Shown piece after piece: positions 7,840-16,449 of a DNA stretch of 64,000 nucleotides. The notes below the pieces were generated by a model. It was not told the origin of the DNA and ran no database searches. It saw only the letters and a program-made list of their open reading frames with translations. How positions within the stretch are numbered: the stretch's first letter is position 1; every line of letters begins with the position of its first letter. Position numbers and translations under genes: made by a program. Source of the DNA: G963668185 sp963668185 (lineage in GTDB: Bacteria > Chloroflexota > Dehalococcoidia > Lucifugimonadales > G963668185); NCBI GenBank assembly GCA_963668185.1, contig OY764162.1:806001-870000 (forward strand), given 5' to 3'.

Positions 7840-10800
7840 TTGGAATGGATAACAAGGATAGCTCTCGGCCGGCGGTCTGTGACCACGCTGGTCGTGATCC
7901 TCATACTCGCGGGCGGCGTCTTTACCTACAGGACGCTGCCGGTTGAACTGTTTCCGGAGATTGAGTTCCCGCTGGTGATGGTCACCACCTTCTATCCTTC
8001 GGCCAACCCTGAGGCGGTTGCCAGGGAGGTGACGGAGCCTATCGAGAACGCGATCACAGGGGTGGATGGACTCGATACGCTCCAGTCCTTCTCTTCGGAA
8101 AACAGGTCCATAGTTCTCGCGACCTTCGAGTTCGGTACGGACATGGCGGAGGCGGAGAGCGACATCGGCTCTTCAGTGAACTCCATCTCGTTTCCCGACC
8201 TTGTCGCAGACCCTGTAGTCGGCCGGATCGATCCGGACGCCTTCCCTGTCCTTCAGCTAAGCCTGTCCGGCGAGCGCGACCTGATCGAGTTGCAGGAGAC
8301 CCTCGATTCCACCGTCCTGCCGGTTATCTCCGACGTTGACGGCGTGTTCGCCATCGAAGTTGTCGGAGAGGTGGAACGGCAGGCCAGCGTCGTGGTTGAC
8401 CCCGCAAAGCTGGCTGAGAAGGGAGTATCCCTGTTCCAGGTGTCCCAGGCGCTGGCGGACAACAGCGTGGCGCTTCCGGGAGGGTCCCTGAGCAACCGGG
8501 ACGGCAAGGTCTTTCCGATCAAGACCTCGAACCGCTACGAGTCGCTCGAAGACCTCAGGAACCTTTCGGTGGGCTTTCCTCAGGGCGGTTTCACGGGCGG
8601 CGGCATGGGAAGCGGCGACGCGTCCGCCGGGCCTACCGCTCCGGTGACGATCGGCGACATCGCGGAAGTCAGCCTGAGCACGGGTGAGACGACGAGCATC
8701 TCGCGCACCAACGGCAAGCCGAGCATCGGCATCGGCGTGATCAAGGACCCCGACGCGAACACCATAGACGTGACCGCCGAAGTACTGCGCAGGCTGGACG
8801 GCATCGAAGACCTGCCGCCGGGCGTGGAAGTCGTCACGGTATCCAACGACGGCCCAGTGATCCAGAACCAGATCAACACCCTGGAGCGGGAGGCGGTGCT
8901 GGGACTGCTGCTGGCAGTAACAGTGGTCTTCATATTCTTCCTGACTCTCCGCCCAAGCGCGGTGATCGGCATCCTCACCACCGTGCGCCCTACCATAGTC
9001 ATCGGCCTCTCCATTCCGCTGAGCATCTTCACCGCTGTCCTGCTCATGAGTTGGCAGGGCCTGGCGCTGAACTTCATGACGCTGGGCGGACTTGCCATCT
9101 CTGTGGGCAGGGTTGTCGACGACAGCATCGTGGTGCTTGAGAACGTGTACCGGAACATCCAGGGCGGAAGGCCGCGGCTGAGGGCGGCGCTGGAGGCCAC
9201 CGCCGAGGTGGGCCCGGCGATCACGGCGTCGACGCTTACCACGATCGTCGTCTTCGTGCCCCTGGCCTTTATCGAAGGCCTGGTCGGCGCCTTCTTCTTC
9301 CCGTTCGCGCTGACCGTCAGCTTCGCGCTGCTGGCCTCGCTGGTAGTCGCGCTCACCGCGGTGCCGGTGCTCGGCAGCTACTTTCTCCGGCAGGGAGACC
9401 TTCCCGAGGGCGTTGGAGAGACGGACGATCTTCCTGAAACGGAGACCTGGCTCCAGCGCGTCTATACGCCCATTCTTGGCTGGGCGCTCCGTCACAAGGC
9501 CATTACGGTTGTGACTGCTCTCGTGGTGACCGTCGCCAGCGTGGGCGTCGTGGCATTGATCCCCATAAACCTCTTCGAGGGCGGGGGCGAACGGTACGTC
9601 AACGTGAACATGAGCCTCCCGCCAGGCACCCCACTCGGCGCTACGCTGGAGGAGGTAGCCGACGTCGAAGAGGTCGTCAAGCCGAGCGCGGAAGTGTACC
9701 TCACGACGGTCGGCAGCCCGGGAGTGAACTTCGGGGCGAACGTTCCCGGAGGATTCAACCAGTCCAACACGTTCGTCAAGCTCAGCGAGGACGCGCCGGA
9801 GAACGTCGTCGAATCATGGCGAGAGGAGTTAGAAGGCGAGGGCGGACGAACCGTAAACGTCACGGAGGTGGTCAACGGTCCGCCCGTGGCCGGGCTCGAA
9901 GTGACCATCACCGGCAGCAACTACGAGGACATCTCATCCCTCGCGCTGCAGTTGATGGACGAGCTTGCGAGACTGGACGGGGTTGCCAACGTGACGAGCA
10001 ACGTCAGCGAGGCCAGGGACGAGGTCATCGTCGACGTCGACCCTGCCCGCGCGTCCGCCGTCGGTCTCACGGCCCAGCAGGTCGCCTTCCAGGTGAGCCA
10101 GTTCTTCGTGGAACGCGACGTGGCAAGCGTCCAGACGGACGGCGGCCCGGTTGACGTTGCGCTCAGCGTCGCCTCGGACGGGTCGCGCGGCCTGGAGAAC
10201 CTCGACGGCCTGATGATCGCCGGCCCCATGGGCGCAGCGTCTCTCGGAGAGATCGCGGAGATACGCACCCAGCCCGGCCCGGTGACCATCACCAGGACGG
10301 ACGGCCTCCGCTCGGCCAGCGTAACCGGGAGCATCACCTCCGACGACACCCAGGCGGTCGGCATCGCGATCCAGGAAAAGATAGACGCGCTCATCATCCC
10401 CGCCGGTATAGAAGTGGTCAACGGCGGCGTCTTTCAGCAGATCTCCGAGGGCTTCGAGACCATCTTCATCGCAATGGGCGTTGGAATCATTCTCGTGTAC
10501 CTAGTGATGGTCGGGGCGTTGGGGTCCCTCAGGAACCCGTTCGTAATCGTTACCAGCCTGCCGCTTGCCATCATCGGCGCGCTGCTCGCCCTGCTGATCA
10601 CCGGCCGCTCGCTCGGCCTTCCGGCCATGATGGGCCTGCTCATGCTGATCGGCATCGTGGTGACGAACGCGATCGTGCTGATCTCGTTCGTGGAGCAACT
10701 CAGGATCCGCAGGGGCCTCTCAGTACACGACGCCCTGATGCTAGGAGGCCGGATACGCCTCCGGCCTATCCTGATGACCGCGCTGACGACGAGCATGGCG

Positions 10801-11016
10801 CTGCTTCCACTGGCGGCGTTCGTGGAGGACACGGGCGGCATTATCGGCGCGGAGCTTGCGACGGTGGTGATCGGCGGGCTGGTAAGCTCCACGGCGCTCA
10901 CGCTGATCGTCGTGCCCGTCGTGTACACGCTGATGAATCACAGCATACCCGGCGCGATTCACAGGCTTACGCGGCGCGGCGGCGTTGCGGCGCAGGCCGC
11001 GGGAGAGGGCGCCTGA
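7840..11016 (+). CDS. AcrB-type RND efflux permease (HAE1-like)
   Basis: The protein is about 1058 residues, the usual length for hydrophobe/amphiphile RND pumps. It begins MEWITRIALGRR, followed by the first TM helix and the family block TLPVELFPEIEFP. The TM4 proton-relay region reads GGLAISVGRVVDDSIVVLEN with the paired Asp residues, and a second cluster of helices ends in GIVVTNAIVLISFVEQLR. TTG at 7840 is preferred as start: GAAGGAG lies 8 bases upstream, and residue 1 then falls where RND proteins normally begin. The open frame to the left is non-coding. No periplasmic adaptor or outer-membrane partner is adjacent. It faces away from the Rieske gene, so it may export products of that locus. 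Confidence 0.9.
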   Translation: MEWITRIALGRRSVTTLVVILILAGGVFTYRTLPVELFPEIEFPLVMVTTFYPSANPEAVAREVTEPIENAITGVDGLDTLQSFSSENRSIVLATFEFGTDMAEAESDIGSSVNSISFPDLVADPVVGRIDPDAFPVLQLSLSGERDLIELQETLDSTVLPVISDVDGVFAIEVVGEVERQASVVVDPAKLAEKGVSLFQVSQALADNSVALPGGSLSNRDGKVFPIKTSNRYESLEDLRNLSVGFPQGGFTGGGMGSGDASAGPTAPVTIGDIAEVSLSTGETTSISRTNGKPSIGIGVIKDPDANTIDVTAEVLRRLDGIEDLPPGVEVVTVSNDGPVIQNQINTLEREAVLGLLLAVTVVFIFFLTLRPSAVIGILTTVRPTIVIGLSIPLSIFTAVLLMSWQGLALNFMTLGGLAISVGRVVDDSIVVLENVYRNIQGGRPRLRAALEATAEVGPAITASTLTTIVVFVPLAFIEGLVGAFFFPFALTVSFALLASLVVALTAVPVLGSYFLRQGDLPEGVGETDDLPETETWLQRVYTPILGWALRHKAITVVTALVVTVASVGVVALIPINLFEGGGERYVNVNMSLPPGTPLGATLEEVADVEEVVKPSAEVYLTTVGSPGVNFGANVPGGFNQSNTFVKLSEDAPENVVESWREELEGEGGRTVNVTEVVNGPPVAGLEVTITGSNYEDISSLALQLMDELARLDGVANVTSNVSEARDEVIVDVDPARASAVGLTAQQVAFQVSQFFVERDVASVQTDGGPVDVALSVASDGSRGLENLDGLMIAGPMGAASLGEIAEIRTQPGPVTITRTDGLRSASVTGSITSDDTQAVGIAIQEKIDALIIPAGIEVVNGGVFQQISEGFETIFIAMGVGIILVYLVMVGALGSLRNPFVIVTSLPLAIIGALLALLITGRSLGLPAMMGLLMLIGIVVTNAIVLISFVEQLRIRRGLSVHDALMLGGRIRLRPILMTALTTSMALLPLAAFVEDTGGIIGAELATVVIGGLVSSTALTLIVVPVVYTLMNHSIPGAIHRLTRRGGVAAQAAGEGA

Positions 11017-11031
11017 TCTAAGAGCGTCCGA

Positions 11032-13548
11032 TCAAGGGCTCCGTTTCGTCAGAGCCGCTGCGCCGGCTGCGGCGAGGAGCGCGCCGGCGAGGGCGATTGC
11101 CACGAGCAGCCACGCCGGGGCGGTGGGGCCGCCTACGACCGGGAGCGTCGGGGCGCCCACGACCGGGGGCGTGGCCATCGTGCAGTACTCGAGGCCAAGC
11201 TCATCGACGTCGCTTCTTGCGATGCCGCTCAAGCCTTGAGGTACGCAGCCCCAGAACTGGTTCGTGCCGCCGAGGTAAAGCGCATCGACTTCCAGCGACC
11301 CGAGTTCCGGCGGTATCTCGCCGCTGAGCAGGCTGTCGCTGATGTCCAGCGAGGTCAGCTTGGCGAAGCCACCCAACTCCGGCGGTATCTCGCCCGTCCA
11401 GAAGTTTTCGCTTAGATCCAGTTCCAGGAGTTCCGGCGACTGGGCCAGGTGCGTCGGCAGTTCGCCGCTCAGGTAGTTGTCCTGCAGGTACAGCCTCTCC
11501 AGCTTGGGGAGACTGCTCGCCCATGTTGGAACGGCGCCGGTGAATCCGTTGTTGGAGAGGTCCAACTCCTCCAACTGCGCCAGGCTGCCGAGTTCGGATG
11601 GGATCTCGCCGCTCAACTCGTTATCGTTCAGGAGGAGTTGCTGCAACTGGGTCAACTGTCCAATCTCCGGCGGGATCGGCCCGGTGAACTCGTTGCCGCC
11701 AAGGAAGATGTCCATGAGCTCCCCAAGATCGCCAAGCCAGGCCGGCAACTGCCCTGAGAGTTCGTTGTCATACAGGTATATGTACTGAAGGTTGGTGAGG
11801 TTCGCCAACTCGTCGGGAATCGTTCCGGTAAACCTGTTGCCTTCAAGATGGAGGTCCATCAGGTCCCGGAGTTTCCCGAGCGAAGGCGGCAGGGGGCCGC
11901 TCAACTCATTGCCGTTCAATTGTAGGTATTGCAGGTTGGACAGATTCCCCAACTCGTCCGGAACGGGGCCGGTGAGTCCGTTCTGGCCGAGATCCAGCCT
12001 CAATAAGAAGGGGAAGCCTCCAATCCAGGACGGGACTTCGCCGGTCAGGTCGTTGTGACTGACGTCCAGTCCCAGGAGGCGCCTGAGGTTCCTCAACTCG
12101 GACGGGATTTCTCCGGTCAGATCGTTGTGGTCCAGGTGCAGGTGCAGCATGTTGCGGAGGTTGCCAAGCTCCCCGGGTATCTCCCCGGTAAGCTCGTTGT
12201 GGTCCAGGTGCAGGTCGTTGAGATTTCGCAAGCCGCCTAGCCATAACGGTATGGGGCCGGTGAGTTGGTTGCCCCCGAGATCGAGACGCGACAGCCTCGT
12301 GAGAGACCTCAGCGCGTCCGGGATCTCGCCCGTCAGGTTGTTATCGTCCAGGAACAGCCAACTCAGGTTCTTGAGTTCGCCGAGCCACAGCGGAACGGGG
12401 CCGGTGAGCTCGTTGTCGTAAAGCCCCAGCCTCTCCAGCTTGGAGAGGGAAGCCAGTTCCCCGGGGATTTCGCCCGTGAGGTTGCTGTCGTGCAGATACA
12501 GCCACCGCAACTCGGAGAGGTTCGAGACCCAGGTTGGGAACGGCCCCGCGAAGTCGTTGTCGCCAAGTACCAGCCGTTGGAGGCCGGCTATCGACGCAAG
12601 CTCCTCCGGGATCTCGCCGCTCAGGCTGCTGTCGTTGAGATAGAGCCACTCCAGGTTCTCGAGGCTGCCGAGCGAGGCTGGAATCCCGCCTTCAAGCTCG
12701 TTGTGGCCGATGACCAGCCTTTCCAGGGCCGTCAGAGAACCCAGGTCAGGGATCGGCCCGGTAAGCGTGTTGTAGCTCAGGTAGAGCCACTCCAGATTGA
12801 CGAGGCGATCGAGCCAGGACGGGATCGGGCCGGTCAACTCGTTCTCGCTCAGGCGCAACCGCCGCAGTTCGGCAAGGTCGCCCAACTCTTCCGGTATCTC
12901 GCCCTCCAGCTTGTTGTCGTACAGGTAAAGCTGCTCGAGCTTGGCAAGGCTGCCCAACTCTTCCGGTATCTCGCCCTCCAACTCGTTTTCGTACAGGTGA
13001 AGCTGCTGAAGCTCGGCCAGGCCGCCCAGTTCGGGCGGAATGGCGCCGGTGAGCGTGTTCCTGCTTATCCAGAGTTCTTCGAGGTGCGCCAGGCCCCCAA
13101 GCTCGACCGGGATCGGGCCGGTGAGTTCATTGCCGTTCAGGTGCAACACTCGCAGGCCCGCGAGATCGCCCAACTCAGGCGGGAGCTCGCCGCTCAACTC
13201 GTTGGACGCCAGCACAAGGCCCTCGACAAGGCCGTCATCGCCCAGCCTGACGCCGAACCAGTCATCTACCGGAGCCTCCAGGTCCCACTTCCTCCTCCAG
13301 TTCTCCCCGTCCGTAGCCTCGTGGAAGGCGAGAAGGGCCGCCCGGTCTGTCTCCGGCGTGGCGCCCGTAATGTGAGCATGCGCAACGGCGCTTTGAGAGA
13401 GCGCGATGACCATCAGCGCGGCTAACGCCGGCAGAGCCGCCGCGCTCCGCAGCCGACGGCGGGCCGCCAAGAAGCACGCGCTCGCCGCCGAGCCGACCAA
13501 GCGCGCCGCCGCGAGTTTCCTCCGAATAGAGCCGTTAGCGGTCGCCAC
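11032..13548 (-). CDS. plant-type leucine-rich-repeat surface protein
   Basis: This 838-residue protein has an N-terminal signal sequence ending in AVAHA, a capping segment (TDRAALLAFHEATDGENW) and about 28 consecutive 24-residue LRRs of the plant extracellular type (LxxLxLxxNxLxGxIPxxLGxL). A closing GCVPQGLSG repeat, a short PVVG-rich linker and one C-terminal TM helix followed by KRSP complete it. It is therefore probably anchored outside the membrane and binds proteins or glycans. GTG at 13548 is chosen because GGAGGAGG lies 7 bases upstream. Many units alternate between an EIPxEL type and a PxPxWL type, which suggests growth by two-unit duplication. It converges with the RND gene (15-bp gap). 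The ligand is unknown. Confidence 0.88.
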   Translation of the reverse strand: MATANGSIRRKLAAARLVGSAASACFLAARRRLRSAAALPALAALMVIALSQSAVAHAHITGATPETDRAALLAFHEATDGENWRRKWDLEAPVDDWFGVRLGDDGLVEGLVLASNELSGELPPELGDLAGLRVLHLNGNELTGPIPVELGGLAHLEELWISRNTLTGAIPPELGGLAELQQLHLYENELEGEIPEELGSLAKLEQLYLYDNKLEGEIPEELGDLAELRRLRLSENELTGPIPSWLDRLVNLEWLYLSYNTLTGPIPDLGSLTALERLVIGHNELEGGIPASLGSLENLEWLYLNDSSLSGEIPEELASIAGLQRLVLGDNDFAGPFPTWVSNLSELRWLYLHDSNLTGEIPGELASLSKLERLGLYDNELTGPVPLWLGELKNLSWLFLDDNNLTGEIPDALRSLTRLSRLDLGGNQLTGPIPLWLGGLRNLNDLHLDHNELTGEIPGELGNLRNMLHLHLDHNDLTGEIPSELRNLRRLLGLDVSHNDLTGEVPSWIGGFPFLLRLDLGQNGLTGPVPDELGNLSNLQYLQLNGNELSGPLPPSLGKLRDLMDLHLEGNRFTGTIPDELANLTNLQYIYLYDNELSGQLPAWLGDLGELMDIFLGGNEFTGPIPPEIGQLTQLQQLLLNDNELSGEIPSELGSLAQLEELDLSNNGFTGAVPTWASSLPKLERLYLQDNYLSGELPTHLAQSPELLELDLSENFWTGEIPPELGGFAKLTSLDISDSLLSGEIPPELGSLEVDALYLGGTNQFWGCVPQGLSGIARSDVDELGLEYCTMATPPVVGAPTLPVVGGPTAPAWLLVAIALAGALLAAAGAAALTKRSP

Positions 13549-13792
13549 AGTGTGACCTCCTCCAAGTTCACGTAGTGGACGCAGGCGTGCGGGCCTTGTA
13601 AGACCGGCCTGCCGCAAACGACATTGTAGCAGCGCAGGCGCAGCGCTGAGGCGTGGGCTTCGCTCGTGCGGCCCCGCTCACGATGCAGGGGGCTTTTCGG
13701 CTGGCCTGGCCGGAAAGGCGCTCTGCGAGCATCCCTGTCTTGTTGACCGAAGCCGACGGTCACGCCTAGAATGAACCCCGGCAGCAAGCAGC

Positions 13793-14449
13793 ATGGACCT
13801 TCAAATCGACGGCAATCCAGACTACGGTCAGCTTCGCGTCCACCTCGGCCCAGGAGAGACGTTCCTTGCCGAGGGCGGCTCGATGTCCTGGATGGACGTG
13901 GGCATGAACGTGAGGGCCCGCCTGATGGGCGGGTTCCTGCGCGCCCTGATCCGCAAGATCACCGGCGGCGAGTCCCTGTTCGTCGGCGAGTACTCTTGCG
14001 ACCGCGGAGGCGAGGTCGCGTTCTCCCCTGCCCGCCCCGGCACCGTCATGCAGCGAACCATGACCGGAGACTCCATTACGCTCACGGGCGGGTCTTTCTT
14101 CGCCTGCACTCCTGGCATCGAGTTGAGCACGAAGTTCGGAGGCCTCAGGTCCGTCTTCTCCGGCGAGGGCCTGTTCTTCATGGAGTGCAGCGGGACCGGC
14201 GAACTGTTCTTCAACTCGTTCGGGAGCATCATCGAGAAGGAGATCGACGGCTCCTTCGTCGTGGATACGGGGCACGTCGTGGCGTGGGAGCCCGGCCTCA
14301 GCTACACGATCCGGGGCATGGGAGGCCTGAAGAGCACGGTGCTTTCAGGAGAAGGGCTGGTCATGGAGTTCTCCGGCAGGGGCAAGCTGTATCTCCAGAC
14401 TCGCACGATGGGCGGGATAGCCTCCTGGCTGACCCCGTTCGTGGGGTAG
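13793..14449 (+). CDS. AIM24/TIGR00266-family protein, copy 1
   Basis: This 218-residue all-beta protein matches the AIM24 (TIGR00266) family: LGPGETFLAEGGSMSWMD near the N terminus, a GGEVAFSPARPG turn, a FFNSFGSIIEKEIDG stretch and a VVDTGHVVAWEPGLSY block. The fold resembles TRAP-like beta proteins. Bacterial members have no agreed biochemical role; the eukaryotic relative AIM24 is mitochondrial. It is the first of three adjacent paralogs, and a gap of 8 bp separates it from copy 2. No signal peptide is seen. The tandem arrangement suggests a hetero-oligomer (inference). Confidence 0.85.
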   Translation: MDLQIDGNPDYGQLRVHLGPGETFLAEGGSMSWMDVGMNVRARLMGGFLRALIRKITGGESLFVGEYSCDRGGEVAFSPARPGTVMQRTMTGDSITLTGGSFFACTPGIELSTKFGGLRSVFSGEGLFFMECSGTGELFFNSFGSIIEKEIDGSFVVDTGHVVAWEPGLSYTIRGMGGLKSTVLSGEGLVMEFSGRGKLYLQTRTMGGIASWLTPFVG

Positions 14450-14457
14450 GCGCGAAA

Positions 14458-15147
14458 ATGCAAGTAGAAGCCATGCAAAGGGGCGCTTTCGGGTGGGCTC
14501 TCGTGAAGCTCAACTCCGGAGAGAAGTTCATCTCCGAGGCGGGCGCGATGTTCAGGGTATCCAGCAACATCGAAATCGATGTCACCACCAGAAGCCGCAG
14601 CAGCGGCGGCCTGCTGTCCGGCGTCCGGCGGATGATCGCGGGCGAGAGCTTCTTCCTTTCGACGTACACCGCGTCCGGCGGAAGGGGCGGCGAAGTAGGA
14701 CTCGCGCCCAAGCTACAGGGCGAAGTCGCCGTCATCGACTGCGACAGCCGCAACAGGTGGGTGTGCGCCGGAGGAAGCTACCTCGGCTCGTCGCCTGATC
14801 TCGATATCGACACCCAGTTCCAGGGCCTTCGCGGGGTCTTCTCAGGCGAGTCGCTTTCCTTCCTCTCGGTGGAGGGCGCCGGCCCGCTCATCGTAAACGC
14901 GTTCGGGAAGCTGACCGAGGTCGACGTCGCCGGCCACCTCACGGTGGACACCGGCCACGTGGTCGCGTTCGAAGAGTCGCTCACCTATTCCATAGACAAG
15001 GCAGGCGGCAGCTGGGTGCAGTCTTTCCTGACGTCGGAAGGGCTGACCCTGAAGTTCTTCGGCCACGGGCGGCTGTACCTCCAGAGCCACAACCCGGACG
15101 AGTTCGGCAAATCCGTTGGGCCGCTTCTGCCGCCCCGGAGTTCTTGA
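14458..15147 (+). CDS. AIM24/TIGR00266-family protein, copy 2
   Basis: This 229-residue paralog is the most divergent of the three. It keeps LNSGEKFISEAGAMF, a GESFFLSTYTA block, FQGLRGVFSGE and VDTGHVVAFEESLTYSI. It starts at ATG 14458, 8 bp after copy 1, and its TGA overlaps the ATG of copy 3 by one base (TGATG), so the trio is almost certainly one operon. Function is unknown beyond family membership. Confidence 0.85.
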   Translation: MQVEAMQRGAFGWALVKLNSGEKFISEAGAMFRVSSNIEIDVTTRSRSSGGLLSGVRRMIAGESFFLSTYTASGGRGGEVGLAPKLQGEVAVIDCDSRNRWVCAGGSYLGSSPDLDIDTQFQGLRGVFSGESLSFLSVEGAGPLIVNAFGKLTEVDVAGHLTVDTGHVVAFEESLTYSIDKAGGSWVQSFLTSEGLTLKFFGHGRLYLQSHNPDEFGKSVGPLLPPRSS

Positions 15148-15821
15148 TGCACTACGACATCGCATCTCGCCCCAGCTACAGCCTGCTCGAGGTCACGCTC
15201 AATACCGGCGAGCAGATTGTCGCCGAAGCGGGCGCCATGACGTGGATGGACAGCAACGTGGACGTCCACACGTCCGCGCGAGGGGGCATCCTCTCAGGAC
15301 TGAGCCGGGCCGCGCTGACAAAGGAGAGCTTCTTCCAGAACACCTACACCGCGCGCGGCGGGCCCGCCACGATCGGCCTGGGGCCGGGCCAGCCCGGCGA
15401 CATCTGCGCCTACGAGATGGCCGGCGGCGAACTCTACCTCGAACGCGGGGCGTACCTGGCTTCGACGACCGGCATCGAGACCAGTTCGGACTTCCAGGGG
15501 CTGCGCGGCCTGTTCAACGAGGGCCTGTTCATTCTCAGGCTCTCCGGCGTCGGGACGGTGTTCTTCAACGCCTACGGCGACATACAGGAGATCGACGTCA
15601 ACGGCTCGTACGTAATCGACAACGGACACGCCGTCGCGTGGGAGCCTTCGCTCGAATACAGGCTTACCAGGGCCGGGCGCATCCGCTCGTTCCTCTTTTC
15701 CGATCAGATCATCATGGAGTTTTCGGGCCGGGGCAAGCTCTGGGTGCAGTCCCGCAACCCCCGCTCGATGGCCGACTGGGTCCATCCCTTCCGGCGCGTC
15801 CAGTCCAAGTCAGGCAGCTAG
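15147..15821 (+). CDS. AIM24/TIGR00266-family protein, copy 3
   Basis: This 224-residue third paralog has LNTGEQIVAEAGAMTWMD, ESFFQNTYTARGG, FQGLRGLFNEGLF and VIDNGHAVAWEPSLEY. The ATG at 15147 shares its A with the previous TGA, which favours coupled translation; the TTG three bases earlier is less likely. It probably acts with the two preceding copies. No catalytic motif is visible. Confidence 0.85.
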   Translation: MHYDIASRPSYSLLEVTLNTGEQIVAEAGAMTWMDSNVDVHTSARGGILSGLSRAALTKESFFQNTYTARGGPATIGLGPGQPGDICAYEMAGGELYLERGAYLASTTGIETSSDFQGLRGLFNEGLFILRLSGVGTVFFNAYGDIQEIDVNGSYVIDNGHAVAWEPSLEYRLTRAGRIRSFLFSDQIIMEFSGRGKLWVQSRNPRSMADWVHPFRRVQSKSGS

Positions 15822-15919
15822 CGGCGGCCCGCGCTTTCGCCGCGACCTGCGCGCCCGCCGGCGAACTGCGCTGCATCGTCTAAAATATCCGCCCACCTCT
15901 CGAAGGGAGACTGAGTCCA

Positions 15920-16432
15920 ATGCCCAGATTGTTGCTGCCCGTCGTTCTCGCGCTCGTTCTGATACTGGCTATCGGCTGTGTTGAGGTATCTTCGACCACG
16001 TGGGAGGCGGACTCCGAAGAACTGAACTCCAACCACATGGTCGCCGAGGCGATGTTGACGGCCCACTACATCGACGCCGCCCGCAAGGCTGGGCTGTCGC
16101 AGCAGGAAATCAACGCGGCCCTGACGCGCATCGCCGATGAGTCCATCATCAGCGAGTTCTGGGTCAGCGACGCCAACGGGGGCATCGAGTTCACCAACAT
16201 GCCGGACATAGAGTTCGCCTTCCCCATCGATCCCGACGCGGGCACTCAGGCCGCTCCCTTCGCGGACCTGCTGACAGGCGCGCAGTCTGTGGTCGTTCAG
16301 GGAGTCCGGGAGCGGGAAGTCGATGGCGCCCTCTTCAAGTACGTTGGCGTCGCCGGAGTCGATCAGCCGCGCATCGTGCAGGTCGGCATCGGCATCTCCG
16401 ACGAATCGGAGGCCATGGAGTCTCAGGAATGA
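15920..16432 (+). CDS. small lipoprotein, possible single-Cache-like domain
   Basis: This 170-residue protein has a clear lipoprotein signal: a hydrophobic run ending LAIGC, with Cys20 as the lipidation site. After a helical stretch it contains ISEFWVSDANGGIEFTN and a later YVGVAGVDQPRIVQVGIG. This order resembles the ligand-binding strands of single-Cache sensor domains, but no TM or signalling domain follows, so any sensing role is speculative. AGGGAGA precedes the ATG. Its stop TGA overlaps an in-frame ATG of the next gene (ATGA at 16429), so it is probably co-transcribed with the binding protein. Confidence 0.65.
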   Translation: MPRLLLPVVLALVLILAIGCVEVSSTTWEADSEELNSNHMVAEAMLTAHYIDAARKAGLSQQEINAALTRIADESIISEFWVSDANGGIEFTNMPDIEFAFPIDPDAGTQAAPFADLLTGAQSVVVQGVREREVDGALFKYVGVAGVDQPRIVQVGIGISDESEAMESQE

Positions 16433-16449
16433 ATCTGGAGACGATCACA

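Noticed and set aside
8257..9495. 412-codon open frame on the minus strand
   Set aside because: It mirrors the RND gene and has Arg/His/Asp-rich composition typical of antisense frames in GC-rich DNA.
12265..13425. 386-codon open frame on the plus strand
   Set aside because: It is the antisense of the LRR array; its repeats only reflect the LRR repeats.
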